From the NCBI GenBank assembly GCA_013400975.1, contig WBMZ01000213.1, positions 248,001 through 312,000 of the forward strand: a DNA stretch of 64,000 nt, read 5' to 3'. The DNA is from Atrichornis clamosus (lineage: Eukaryota; Chordata; Aves; Passeriformes; Menuridae). Every line of letters starts with the position of its first letter. Positions within the stretch are counted from its first letter, which is position 1. The translations under genes were made by a program, and so were the position numbers. Shown here piece after piece: positions 36,585 through 49,579 of the stretch. The notes under the pieces were generated by a model that was not told the DNA's origin, made no database searches, and was given only the letters and a program-made list of their open reading frames with translations.

Positions 36585-36604
36585 AATAAAAAAAAAAAAA
36601 AAAA
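36585..36604. repeat. Poly-A run
   Basis: A run of about 17-18 A follows 'agtaaat'. No recognisable retrocopy lies upstream, so it is listed as simple sequence. Confidence 0.8.
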
Positions 36605-37301
36605 GTTCCAAGATATCTATCAGTAAACAATGTGATTTAATGCAAGACCATGTATTGATTTTGTTTCTTTGGTTTTCTTCTTGACAAGCATTTGTCAACA
36701 TGGATTTGTATTAGTTCCCAGGTTTGTTTATTAAAGACGCATCATTCTTTCCCTGAACTAGAAACAATTCTCTTCCAATAGTAGCACCACATCAGAGGGA
36801 TCCTAAAACAAGATGCCAAGCATGGGAAGAAAGAAAAGGAGCCCTCTATGTGAAATGTACAATCACTGAATTTAATTTGTTTCTTATCTTTAGATAAAGA
36901 GAATTTTAATTTCTTTTATTGGCAGGAAAGGCTTGCTATTTCTTATTTAATGGAGTCTGCATTTTATTTTTCTTATGGGAAGAAAAGGTTGCATTTGCAA
37001 CATTCATGTTGCCTCATAATCACATAACTCCTAACAAAACATTCTACAAAAGTGGTTTGCAGTTCAGAATTTCTTGACTTTAAATGTTCTGGCTCAAACC
37101 ATGTCAATTTTGAGGCCAGTCTGCACATGACACTTAAGTAAGGGTAAATGTGAATCATAGTGTATTGGGAGGTCATTAATCTATGTGTTTCATACTGCAT
37201 CTCAAACAAATTTACATTGTTAATCTGCAAAGAGCACTAGCATTACTGTGAAAGAATCTCACCCATAGAAACCCTAAAAGAGGATTGTCTCTCCTTTTAA
37301 A

Positions 37302-37628
37302 TCATTTGGAAGTGAAAAGTATCCAGTTCAGCTGGGATCCAGAGCACATGCGCTTTCTGGTGGAGGGCAAGGTGACGCCCAAGAGGTGTTCAGCTCTGGA
37401 GACAGATGTATAAGTCTGAGCTATAAACCACCTGGTGCCGAAGGTCACCCCAGAGGGTGCCAGATTTTTTAGGCTGGGGGAACCAGCCTGAACAGGATGT
37501 GGTACAAGTTTTTCATTCCCATTCTTAGTGTGGATTGCAAATCTCTCCAGCTCCTTCACCAAACATACTTCTAGTCTGCTTAGGTTCATGGAGGCACTTG
37601 GATCTCTTGAAACTATAAAATAATTCAT
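37302..37628 (-). other. GC-richer block with 108-codon minus-strand frame, unidentified
   Basis: The block is richer in GC and CpG than its surroundings and carries a minus-strand open frame of 108 codons beginning 'MNYFIVSRDPSASMNLSRLE' and including 'RLEVCLVKELERF' and 'SGVTFGTRWF'. I do not recognise a family. It could be part of an unrecognised LTR or other repeat, or an exon-like fragment. No splice structure could be assigned. Confidence 0.3.
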
Positions 37629-37907
37629 CTTTATTTCTTATATTTATGATATTACATCATGCAATATTTCAAAAGGTTTCAGGTATAGGCAGTGACTTTC
37701 CCTGTAGTCCATATTTCTGACAAGAGGTATCTTTACTACATGAGGTGTTACTTTTGCACTTTCCTAATCTAAATCTTTTGTCTTGTTTTCATTTAAAACA
37801 AAGGCTTTTCTGTGTGATAGCATCTGTTTCATCCTCTTTCAATTTGAAAATGATGCAGAAATGTTTTGCCATCAAGATCTCAACATGATCTATCTGGAGA
37901 CGTACTA
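37629..37907. other. Short intergenic stretch
   Basis: AT-rich, with no recognisable feature. Confidence 0.5.
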
Positions 37908-38130
37908 CAAGAACATAAGAGTGACCATGCTGGGTCAGATCAGAGGCCCATTTGGCCAGTACACTGGGCACACTTTTCGGCAGTTCACCCAATATCCATA
38001 CATGAAAAAAGAGCAGAGGAATGTCAAAAAGAACCTGCCTGAAAGGAAGCCAGGAGGCATTAGATGTTGTCTAGTCTTGTCATCATCATCTGGAAGTTTT
38101 TTATTATTCCAAGCAGGAGAGGACTTTGTG
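37908..38130 (-). repeat. Old CR1 LINE 3' end
   Basis: The plus strand begins 'acaagaacataagagtgacc', then 'atgctgggtcagatcagagg' and 'cccatttggcc'. This is the reverse complement of the turtle-type CR1 3' terminus also seen on the other strand at 4760-4925. Similarity fades after about 60-80 bp, so the right limit is uncertain. The frame that crosses it (37783-38154) is not a gene. Confidence 0.65.
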
Positions 38131-39749
38131 CTTTTTACTTTGAAGTGCAACTAGATCTACAACTCCATTAGTGTTGTTATGTAGAAACTAGACTTTATGA
38201 GGAGAGCTGTACCAACCTCTGCATCTCCTTTACCAGGAGAATTTTCCTGTTCCTTCTTAAATATTTTATTCATTATTAGAGATGAAAAAGTCTGAAAAAG
38301 GTTTCTTTCCTGCCATTATCCAGACAGATTTCTTTGGAGTAATTCCCGAATAATGGCAATACTCTGTGTTACTGAAATTTAAATTACTGTGATCTCAACT
38401 GTTGTATCTCTGTACTATAGGCTTAAGTTCAGCTAAAGGAGGCATCGGCTATGACAAATATCTTGGCTGAATGCTTCAGTGTATGAATCTTTGTACACCT
38501 TTTCTTTCTGAAGTGAGAAACATTCTACTGAGACTGGTTCTTACTAAAATTAAGGATTTGCATGTTGAGAATCAGACTGTTGAAATAGAGCAAAGGTAAA
38601 TAGAGCTGTGTTTTTAGATAAATGTAATGTTTAAGATATCTATAGAAAATACATTTTTCTCTGAGAAAATTAGAAATCACTTTCTTTAACTGTCCAAGAA
38701 AAAAAATGCCAACCTGTGTTCAGATTTTACTTAACCCTTCTTCATTTGTAACCTCTCAAAACTACCTGTGAGTTCCAAGAGTACATTGAACTTATCTGTT
38801 TAATGTAGCAACTGTCTAACATGATCTTTTTCCACTTTTTGTTTCTAAAAAGAGACAAGTAGGTTTGTTGTTCAGTGTTCTTCTTTTTGTAGAGGTCAGA
38901 GGGTATACTCTAATAGCTCATGGTTACATTATTATCAGCAGTAGCTGATCAAAAGAGGAATGAACATTCAGAAATACAAATCACATTATCATCCCTATTT
39001 TGCACTTTTAAATTCTTTTCAGTGACATTTCTACATTGCAACAGTAAGGCAAGCAACAGTAAGGGAAAGTTATTGAAACCCCTGCAGATTTTTTAACAGG
39101 TCACTCCAGAGAACAAGTTTAGGGCTTTCTTTAAATTCTTGTTTTTATATTCACAAGCCGTTGAGTGTCAGGCTCACCACTGCTCCACTTTACATGTATG
39201 CTTTCCACTTCAGAAGGAAAAGCCATGGTGCATCTGAAGCAAACCCTATCTGAAGAGCCATGAAAATAACTTCTGACTACCAGGCCTAATTAATGCCTCC
39301 ATGCTGACCTCTACATCCAGCCCATATCAAAAATGTTACAGCAGTGCTGATTCAACATGAACTCAAGATCAGGCAAGACCTGGTACTAATGAATACTAAT
39401 GAACAGTAATTACTGGAACTCTGCCACAGAAACCCACTGCAGAGACATATGCTAATGGGCTTTACACAATCAGGCACAGGACTTCATATCCACTAAGAAA
39501 CTTCTGCCAGACTGAAAGCAAAAGGAACCATATGTCACAAGTAACCCTGTGTGCATCCATTTCCTCCCTTACTCCCTTGTACCTGACATGCAGTTTCTGA
39601 CCCCCACACAGGCCAGCTCAGGGACAGCTCAGTTCTGGTTTCCTTAGCAGGCACAACAGGGCCATTTGCATCAACTTGGTGGCTGAGTTTGCTTTTTGGC
39701 TCTTGTTTCTCCCTCAGCATGGGCAAGTCTCCCTCAAGACTGAAAGAAT
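38131..39749. other. AT-rich intergenic DNA, no gene seen
   Basis: Only short chance frames are present. A 15-bp tandem duplication ('gcaacagtaaggcaa', 39038-39067, one mismatch) is the only repeat noted. Confidence 0.5.
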
Positions 39750-40138
39750 CAGAATTGTCCAGTCTGGAGAAGAGAAGGCTCTGGGAAGATCCTATTGCAG
39801 CCTTACAGTCCTTGGAGGGGGACTATGAGAAAGAGAGGGGCAAACCTTTTAGCAAGGCCTGTTATGGTAGGATAAGGGATAAAGGTTTTAAACTAAAGGA
39901 AGGTCGAATTAGGTTAGATGTAAAAAAGAAGTCTTTTACAATAAGGGAAGTGAAACACAGGAACAGGTTGTCCAGAGAGGTGGTGGATGCCCCATTCCTG
40001 AAAACATTTAAAGTCAGATTGGATGGAACTCTGAGGAACCTGTTCTAGTTGAAGATATCTCCATTTATTGTAGGGTGGTTGGACTAGATGACCTTTAAAA
40101 GGAGCCTTTCAACTCAAAATATTCTGTGATTCTATGAA
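39750..40138 (+). repeat. CR1 LINE 3' end, avian type
   Basis: It starts 'gtccagtctggagaagagaa', runs through 'tattgcagccttacagtcct', 'ggttttaaactaaaggaagg' and 'gaacaggttgtccagagagg', and ends 'ggttggactagatgaccttt' followed by 'attctgtgattctatga'. This is the classical avian CR1 3' region in full order. It is moderately diverged from the usual consensus and 5'-truncated. The 119-codon frame across it (39689-40048) is the translation of CR1 3' sequence often mis-annotated as a protein in bird genomes. Confidence 0.93.
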
Positions 40139-43100
40139 AACATAAAGTAAGGAAAAGGCCTAATCCTTGCAATAAAGGAATAGTCACAGGAGTAAATGTA
40201 ATGTAATCAAAACCCCAAATGAAATGTTTAGGCAACAAACTTACTATGCGGAATTAGTGGGAGAGGTGGTCAACAAGAGAAAAGTAATCAGGCTTAGGGC
40301 TGGATCAAGCATCTAAGGTTCTGAGTGTGGGCAATATAGAGTTAGAATACCCCAAACTGAAGACTGAAGAGGGATTATCTATTCCATCCTGGACTCACAG
40401 ATATTTGATTCACACAAGCTCCATAGTACCTGTGTTTTTATTGAAGTCTCAGCTGCTGGAATTATAAAATTAGAATCTCTGGTTTCATTTTACTTCTTAA
40501 GGCATTTTCTATCCCTATTGGGTATGGGCAAAAGCTTGTAAATATGACACACATGAATACTAATGCCTCCAAAACAGAGTGTTAATAAAAAAAAATATTT
40601 TGTGTTCTTTGATTTGGTTTAACTATGTGATTTAAGATAACCTCCTCTTTGGAGTAGGTGTTGAATTATGACACTTGGATCTTAGGACTGTATAGAGATT
40701 GTGCTGAGAGTGCTGCCTGCCAAAAGATTTGCACCCATCTTTGAGCACAGTACACAGTGACTGGCCCTGCTGGCTCCCTCTGAAACCCCGCAGCGATCAG
40801 GATGTTGCTGCTCATAGCTCACTCAGGCTGTTTAATACACCCTGAAGTTGCCATGTGTTCGTGGTATCCTCATGTCCATAAACACAGAAGGTAGTTTCAG
40901 GAAGAAAAAGTAACCATCCCTGTCAATTTTCACCAGGACAGAACGAAAAGAGAAAGAACAAGGGCACACAGCAGGTTTACTTCTTCACTTGACTGCGTTC
41001 TCCTACCCCTCCTTAATAGATTTGTAAGGGTTTGACATTTCCATAGCAAGGAATGATAGCACAGCACATGGTTACCTGACATAAGGAAGAGAAATGACTG
41101 ACATGACAAGCAGCTGCATGTTGGGTCCTGTAGGGTCATGAACACTAAGGAACTCAGGGATCTGTGGTTAGCACCGGCAGTACCCAGCCACTAGCTTAGC
41201 TCATTTAGCACTCTATCCATTTAGATTTATTGGGGTTTGTGACTTTCTGGTGTTCAATTATTCTCCAAGGGTATTTTCTGTCTCTGATCCTCAGCTCCTG
41301 CCTTTTTCCCCACCATTTGCCCCTGCGGAATGCAGAGTTGTCCTAGTAACTCACGCCACCTGGTAATTCGTTCTTCCTCTGACTTTAGAGTTCACTGTTT
41401 GGTGAGTTGGGAATGGAGAGACTTTTGTATTTTGAGGTGTTGTTTTAGCTGGTGTGTTCACTCAGGAAGAGTGATGGCTAGACTTGTTTGCATTCAAAAG
41501 TTCTTATGTTTTTGGCTAGAAATTTCAGATTTTTCCCCTTTAAATAAAAGCCTAAACTCCATAGAATCTGAACGTACCACATCACCAAGAGAAATGCATC
41601 AAACAATAAACCATCCCATGGACGAGCTGTTTGACATCTCTTTCTTACTTCTGTACTTCTGCACCTCCTCTCCAGCCTTCTCCCTTCTTTTGTCCCTGCT
41701 GCATTCATATCTTTTTAACTGAAATTGAACTAAACAGGACATCATGATGAACCCATAACAGTCAGCAGAACCAGAGGTGTATTTATCAGCTGTACCATTT
41801 AGGAAAAACACACCTGGCAGCTGAAAGACCTCAACATACTTGACCTTCAGTCTGAAAAGGCAAGCAACACAGTTGTTTTGCTACTGCCTGTTCAATATAT
41901 GAAAATCTATATTCCTTGTCCTCTAAGATTTATTGTAGTTATCCCATTTCTAGAAGTAACGGGTTATTAAACTTTCCTTGTCACCTAACCAGAACTTTTC
42001 TGTCTACCACTCCTGAACAGCTTTTGCTCATCTAAGTACCTCCTGAAATTCCCTGGGTTGCAGGGTTTACAGAGGGATATATTCCTTCTTGTTTCTTTCA
42101 TCCAAGCAGAAATGTGGGGGTTTTTCCTCAATGTCTTGTGTCCATAATTAAGAAATTGATTTAACTACAGGTACCTGGATCTGACTGCATTATTTCCAGA
42201 AAAGATCCACAGGATCTTTAATTAGCTACTACAAGCTGAACAAAACAAATGCAGTGTCTGTGTGGTTTGGTTGCAGAACTGCGCCTCCTCATTTGTTCAT
42301 CACAACTAAAGGGTTTCTATCAGTCAGCAATCAAGTTCTTAAGCTAGAATTGGATTTCTCAATCAAGCTTGTTTTACAGAATTTAATACATTAACATTTT
42401 TGGTCATCTTCATCGATGCATTCCTTTTTTCCTCATTTTACTGATATGATTTTTCTGTAGCTGATACAGCCAAAGAAAATCTCAGTGCTAACAGTCCAGA
42501 ATTCAATAATACAAAGGAGGTACACACTCTGTGAACTCTCTCAATTCAAGCATAAAACATTGTAAACATTCATTAACATTTTTCAGACTATTCTAGAGTA
42601 ATCAGTGAGAGACATCACTCAGTAAAATCAACATTTAAACACCTGCTGATTTCAGTGGAACTAGCAAATACATCTGAAGGAAAGTGCTCCTGCCACCATG
42701 GTCATTCACTTATGAGACATATAGGCCTACAGCTTTAGAGTTCATTAAGTCATAAAAACCAAGTTTTTATGGCAACTTTGGCACCTGTACCCTTATGCTC
42801 CTTTAAAAATATACTGTGTAGGTCTGGAGATGAAAAGATGTGAGTTCAATGCCTTGAATACTTTTATATCAACTGTGCAAGAGTCTCATATGAGCAGAAA
42901 CAGATCTGTTTTCAGACTCAGAGATAAGCTTTACCAGAAAGATTCCCATCCCATCCGGTAGTCCTTTCTTATACCAGAAGACAAAAACATACCACTTTTC
43001 TAACTTGTCCTGTAGAGAACAAGCTAAATTTGAGAGGCTTTTTGAAGCTGGCCTCTTTCAAAAGTTCATCTGCTATTTCTGAGATCTTCCTTTTTACATG

Positions 43101-46100
43101 TGGTAAAAACTTTATGTGTATTTTTGTGAAGTATTCCAGGTTTCAAGGAGGCTTAGAATAGCTGTTGCTTCATTCCTAACAAAAAGCTTCTCTGAATTAT
43201 TAATAATCTATCACTTTCTACCCATCTTGTTCATCAGCTTTTGAGCAGTCTGGTAAGTACCTGAAATGTCTGAACATTTCAAAATACAACATCTTTTAAG
43301 CCTAAGTGGAACTTAGCTTTAGCCTTCAAAGTCGAAACAGCCTTCAAAGTCAAAACAAAACAAACACCAGCTATCTGTAGCATTACTCCCTCCTGAGCCT
43401 GCTTTCCCATGTCACGTTCTTCAAAGAGTTGCACAAATACTAACAAAGCTTCAGACTTCTCTGTAAGACCAGATATCATTGTGGACCTTTTAAATATGGT
43501 GGAATTCATGAGGGATGAAAGAGTTAAGCAATTTTAACCACAATATACATCAATTCCAGATTGGGACTTGAGCATTAAAACTGTACAGAATCAGGTTGCA
43601 AGTTGGCTGAACACATCACTGACAACCTTTTAAATAAGTGGTAAGCATAAAAACTTTCCATGTCCCAGGAACGGAAACAAGTCAGATGCTCAGTGCACAG
43701 GATTTTACACAGTATTAGTCAAGAAGCACAGAGGGATTCCAAATTTATTGAAGGATGACAACAGGTCCTGTGTTTGCAACTTGAGTCCTTGAAGACCAGT
43801 CCAAGGTTATCAAGACACAGGTCAAGTCAAGGCAAAAAAACATAGATCTTGCAATGCAACTCACAAAGCACAGCAAAACTACAATCCAAAGCAGAGTAGA
43901 ATAAAATATAAAGTATGCCAGATGTAGATATTTTTAAAAGCTAAGGAAAAATGTGATCCTACAAATCTTTGTCTGACATCACCTCAAAACTAGTAGAATC
44001 CAACATACCCTTCCCATTACTAGCTGGTTATGGGAGTGTTAAGCTGTTAGAAGTTATTACATCATCAAAGAAGATGTTGCTTTAAATATGCTGTCTGAAC
44101 AACATGCACCCTTTAAATATTTTATAAAGAAATGAGAACACCACTGTGAGGAGAATCAAATGATGTTTTAAGATACATCTTGATGGTATCCTTGTGTTGC
44201 ATCATTCAGGGCTCAGTAAGCAGGTGCTTAAATAACATATTGAATAACTAAAGTTTCTGGTCTGGAGGTAGACCAAAAGAAGTGCATCATGAAAATGAAT
44301 TACTCATCTTTAATGCTTTTTTGTAAATAGCAATGAAAAAGATCTGGATTTGATAATTATTGCTGAAAATATTCTATGAATTCTGCAGGTTTAGTGAATG
44401 GTAGGAATGGTTTTTTATCTTGTTGACTGGTCAAAGAGTATTGTTACATACAGATGTGTGCCTAAGTGAGTTTTTCCACTGATTTCACTGCACTATAGAC
44501 CAGATCCTACAGTGCTGCAGTCTAATTTAGTTAGACAGACTATAGAGTTTTTAAGTGAGTCTTTAAAGACATATTTACTCAGATTCAGTGTTCCCGTGCT
44601 TCTTTATTCAATCATAGCTAGGTACTATTGGGTTTTACTGGTTTTGATGTGAAATGTTATGACAGCATTTTAAAAAAAATTTACAAAGGATGATATTAGG
44701 ATCATTGTCTACAGATTCATGCAATGTTTGAATGTCTGACTTGTAGAAAAATAATTTCTTTCTCCATTAATTCCATCAACTTCTTTTATCCTTCAATTTA
44801 TTTAGTTGTAAATCTGTTGCAGATAAACCTCACCTTGAATCACCTGGTCATAATATATGCAGTAATTTGACTGAGCTTTTTTTATAATGGTGGTAATTTA
44901 ATTAAAGTTGTTATCCTGCAGTGTTGGAGAAGTTTCTAAGTAATTCTAAGTAATTAAGTTCCAGGAGAGTAGCTGTGCAAAGGGTTATCTTTGTAACGTG
45001 GGAGGGAGTTCTGTCAGGAAACCCCAGATTTTCAGTTTTCTGCAGGAAAAAGCAACTAGGAGTGTTACTCCAGGAAACTGCTGGATCTTGCAATACCCTT
45101 GCGCAGAATCTTGCTTACATCTTAAGGCCTTTTCCCTTTGATAGACAGAACACTTCACAGCAGGCAACACAGGGATAGCCTCCAAGAATATCCGTGTTTC
45201 TGCACTGAAGACATGGATATGTTCAGTGTTGAAGGCTGCTATTTGTTACTCATTCTTCTTCACCCTGATGAGGACGGGCACTTGTTAACATCAGCAGAGG
45301 AATTGTATTTCGCTCATATACCCATATGCCCTTATATTTATGGAGGTCCAGGCTTAACACAAACCTGTTGAGGCAAATGGACAAAAATAAAAATCATGTG
45401 CGTGTACGTGCATAATTATATTGCAAATGAACCAACTTTCGGTTGTTATGCACTACAACAGAACCTACTTGAGGTTTTCCTCTCTCCACCTTCTATAGTC
45501 TGGTCCACCAGTTACATTTTACTCTTTTGGACAAGCTGTCCAGAAGTAAAGCAAAAAGTTTCAAAATACCATAGATTTTTTATTTCATCTCTCCCATCTC
45601 TGTTGGAGTATTGGTGAGGTGAACAATAATATTACAAAATGTAAAAGGGAAAAAAAAATCAAACTGTTTAGGACTCTGTTCTAAATACAAATGCAGAATA
45701 ATTTCATAGTGCTTTCCCCTTGTCCCTCCTTTCTGTTAGACTGCTCAACTCCTGGAAAACATAATTGTCTGTTGTTCTTTCTGGCATTCCCCAGCAAGAT
45801 GCCTCTTACTTAGAGCTGTATGAACACACAACAATGTTCTAAGAGTGGCAAAAGGCAAACCAAGGAAATGAGAGGCAAAATGGCTCCTGAGACCTTCAGA
45901 GAGGGCTTATGGCACAACAAGGATGAGAACTCTCCAGGAAATCCGTATCTCCGGGAGCTGGAGATATAAGATATCATATATATGTTTTATCTGTTGATAG
46001 CAGTGCTTAAGTCACAAGGAGTACCTGATCAAGGGCACCTCCACATCTACAAAAGAAAATTAAAGAAAAGGGAAAGGCTTTGGGAGAAGTCTGTCATTGC

Positions 46101-49100
46101 CAGTAACCCAAAGCCACTGAGGAGCAATATATTCCCTCTTTGGTTGTGCAGCTGTTCACCTTCTGCTTTGTTTTTGGTTTTTATTTCTCCATAATGCTCC
46201 TGCCCTGATCCAGGAGTTTTGTCTATATATTCAACAGGAACCTCCACAGTTTTGGCACTGAACTTCTAGGTAACACCTCCCTTTATTTTGCCACTGTGAG
46301 CCTTTCTGCACGCCTGAATGTGGAATGAGAGTGAAATCCTGACACACAAAACATAATGGAGAAGGAGAAGAAATTACCTTTTAGTCAATCCCTGAATGTA
46401 CTGTGTTGTCCCTGCAGATACCATTCTGCTCTTTTCCCACTGTATCCATATTGTCAAAAGCGATAAGTCAAAAGCTTTCTTTTATACAGCGAAAAAGATA
46501 TATTTCCCAAGTCTCCTTTCAGATTTGATTGTACCACTTTTATCACAGATGAGATTAATGTGTATACCAAGCACTCTTCATTCTAGATTATTTATTTTTT
46601 ATTAAAACAACCATTTCTCAATTTTTCAATAACTTCTTTTTACTCTTGACAAAATTTTCCTGATTCTTTCTCTGTTTCTTTTCTGAACTCAAATATTCAA
46701 TCCAATTAAATTATCATCTTTATCCAGTAATTAGCATGAAAAGCCTCACTGTTTAATACATACAGTCATGTCTTTCCTCTGTCCTATGCTTAGTTTTTTC
46801 TTCAACTGTTTGTACCTCAAGGAAGATCCATATTTCATCAAAAGATCCAATAACACATTAAACACATACTCCCTCCTACCTTCAAAAAATCATACCTAGC
46901 CCCCTCTTAATTTGGTGAGGTATGCAGCTTTCATTCACTTTCTATGGAGGACAATGAACATATACATTTTGTCTTTAAAGCAGGTAATTCAAGCCCTTGA
47001 CATGCAACTACAGCAAATCCAGGTCATATCCAGAAGGAGACATTATTTTCATAAATGGAGGAAGATACCAGTCTTGAAGCTATAAGTCTCACACTCTCAT
47101 GTGCTTAAAATCTGTTAAAACTACTCCTTTAAAGAAATAGAGATAAAAATCTCAGAATATCATGTGATAAAATATAACCTATCACAGCAATAAATCAAAG
47201 ATTCTGGCCATGATTACAGACATTATCTCGTATTACCTGCAAAAGAAAATATAAGCCAGATATCCTATTCTGTATCCAGAATGTCTCTAGCGGCTTAGCA
47301 GCTTTCTAATGAATATCAGCTTAAAATAAGCTCATCTCCTTCGAGAACTGCTTCTGTGAAGGCAATATTCCCAAAGAAAACCCGTGACTGCTAAATAACC
47401 TTTGTTAGACTCATATGGCAATGATCTATTGGCCTAGGAAGCATGTACATTTTGTATAATTCTCAGTAAAAGGTAATTTTTTCCCTGGGAGGTTTTAAGA
47501 AAATATCCCTTTTAAATGTTGATGTAAAACTAATTCTCTTTCCTGACTGATTAACAAAAAATATTGCTGCTGTAGAGGAGAAATGTCAATGAATGTGACA
47601 GCAACCTGGGCTTGATTTGAAAAACAGTAGAAGAAAGAAGACTGTAAGAGAACTGTAAAAAGGTAGTACTTTCAAACCGATCTACTTAGATGATGTGAAA
47701 GCTTTTAAAATCTTGTGTGTAAAAAATTATTTTTTTTCACTTGCATGTATTTCACACCAATTTATTTGTGTGAATAACACCAATTGAAGAATCCTGGCAG
47801 GCTCATGATGTAAATTTTAATCATCCCATGAAAGCTATTAGAAAGTTACCACATAACACCTTTTGCTAAATAAAGCAAATCTAAAGAAAACCCATTGTTA
47901 TTTGACTATGGTTTCCTGACAGCTATAGAGCAGTAATGGGAAGCTTTCAGCAACTAATCTGTTCCCAGCAAAATTACAGTATTTGATAGTTTAGTTTTCA
48001 CATAATTTTTACTTACCTCATTATCTTCCTATAAACCTAAATCATCATATTTAATGATATTTTTAAAATCCTCTATCTGTGCTGAAAAATTTCAAGCAAT
48101 ATTCTTTCCCTTGCTCTTTCAGTACCTCTAGAATCTGTTGTTTGATTAGTGGATGCCCTGTCCTCATTTAAATATGCTAAAATACTCACCTCTTCTGATT
48201 AGCAGTCTGCCATGCAAAGCCTTTGTATTGCACTTTCTACTGATTTGTACTGAATTTCACTGAAATCCAAGTATGTGTTTCCTCTTTCTATTGAACTCAT
48301 TTATCTTTGACGGTCAGCCTCATATGTGCATTTCGTGTCAAGTGTTGGAGAGAGAAGCAGTCACAGAAAGGCCTCTGCTCCTTACTCTTAATTTTAGTAC
48401 TGAAGGGAATGTGGATTCAATGCCTAGCAAATGCCTTTCAAGTCAGCAGCAGAACCACAGATAATTATTAGAGTTTGGATTTGAAAATACTGTGCCAGAC
48501 AAAAGGCTTCTTGACAAGTCTGCCTCTAGGGAATGGGGAAACGTAGTAGGATGAAAATCACAGTGGCCTAGTACAATGAGAGAGTAGTATACAATCAGTT
48601 CTTGGGTCAAGATCCCACAGAGATTTCAACATATCATTGGTACAATTCCCCATCCAACTTAGGGGAGGGTTGAATAAGTGTTCTATGTCTTGGTATGTCA
48701 GTATTTCTAGAGTTTCTGAAAAAACAAAAGTTCTTCTGGCCTTGTCATTTCAGCTGATTTCAATGCATAAAAAGGGTCAAAGCTGTAGTTATTCTACACA
48801 TCTCCCATTGCAAAAAGAGGGTAAAACCTGTCTTACTGATGCAGTTGACAGCTCGGTTGGCAAAATTGAAGCCTCCACCATCCCTTTATCACTGGTGCAC
48901 CTTCTGTGCTAACTGGCAAATATGGGAGCTCTGCACTGACCAAGGTGTCCCAGCAGGGAAGGGAAAGACTATGCTCAGAATTATGCTAAGAACAAAGAAG
49001 CCACCCTGTATCTTCAGGGCTTTTGTATATGCTGAAAATCTTGAAGAGTTGTCAGTGTGTCTCTTTACTGAGAGACAGTAGAGCTGAAATCACTCAGGTG

Positions 49101-49574
49101 TCAGCTCTGAAACCTTAGTATAAGTGTCCTTAACACCTTCACATAGGTACACTTAGTTTTTCAGCTATCAGTCTTTGCTTCCCTCAGATGAGCACTTGTG
49201 GAACAAAGTGGGTTAACCCTGAAAGGTACACAAAGGCACACAGCACATCCTATGGATTCAGAGAAGTCACACTAGCATCTCTGAGGTCAGAGCCAAGCCA
49301 ACAGGCTATAAAGCTCTGTCGACATTCGACAATAGCTGTTCAAACCACTTACTTGCATTGGAAGCATATGTGTAGGCATCATATTGCAGTCAGCATAATC
49401 CATACAAAAAGCATACTACCTGCAGAGCACCCAAGTCCTAACATCCAAATTTAGCTCTGCAGCTCCATTACAGCAAGGCCAGGAATGGGTAGTCTTCCTC
49501 TGGGATGAGTAGACAAGCTATCTTTATTCTGCCCGTATTGCTGGCAGCTTTCTTGTCCATGTGGCTACTTTTGT
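40139..49574. other. AT-rich intergenic DNA, no gene seen
   Basis: No exon-like frame, RNA gene or recognisable transposon was found over this long stretch. Frames such as 41330-41722 (130 codons, Cys/Phe/Ser/Leu-rich) overlap frames on the other strand and fit no family. Small tandem duplications occur at 43321-43356 (18 bp, two copies) and 44935-44954 (10 bp, two copies). Confidence 0.5.
43321..43356. repeat. Tandem duplication, 18 bp, two copies
   Basis: 'agccttcaaagtcgaaac' is followed directly by the same unit with one G-to-A change. Confidence 0.9.
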
Positions 49575-49579
49575 ACCAC
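49575..49579. repeat. Target-site duplication ACCAC, left copy
   Basis: Pentamer ACCAC directly before the LTR, repeated exactly at 50459-50463. Confidence 0.82.

Larger units (their letters stand above)
32411..37301. other. Intergenic DNA; possible Gypsy gag remnant at left
   Basis: The first several hundred bases could hold degraded gag sequence of the Gypsy element on the minus strand, but I could not find zinc-knuckle or capsid motifs. A 32-bp tandem duplication lies at 32641-32703 and a CT-rich simple repeat at 35901-35948. No host gene was recognised. The minus-strand frame 35224-35556 (110 codons) is Lys/Ile/Phe-rich, as expected by chance in AT-rich DNA. Confidence 0.45.

Noticed and set aside
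36585..36604. Poly-A tail of a processed pseudogene
   Set aside because: No coding-like or mRNA-like sequence is recognisable upstream, and the main LINE of birds (CR1) does not mobilise poly-A mRNAs efficiently.
37783..38154. 123-codon plus-strand frame as a gene
   Set aside because: Its middle is the reverse complement of an old CR1 3' end and it shows no protein family.
39689..40048. 119-codon plus-strand frame that looks like a basic protein
   Set aside because: It is the translation of the CR1 3' region, which is recognisable at the nucleotide level from 39750 to 40138; similar frames are often mis-annotated as proteins in bird genomes.
41330..41722. 130-codon plus-strand frame
   Set aside because: Cys/Phe/Leu/Ser-rich composition, overlapping minus-strand frames, no domain and no splice or start context.
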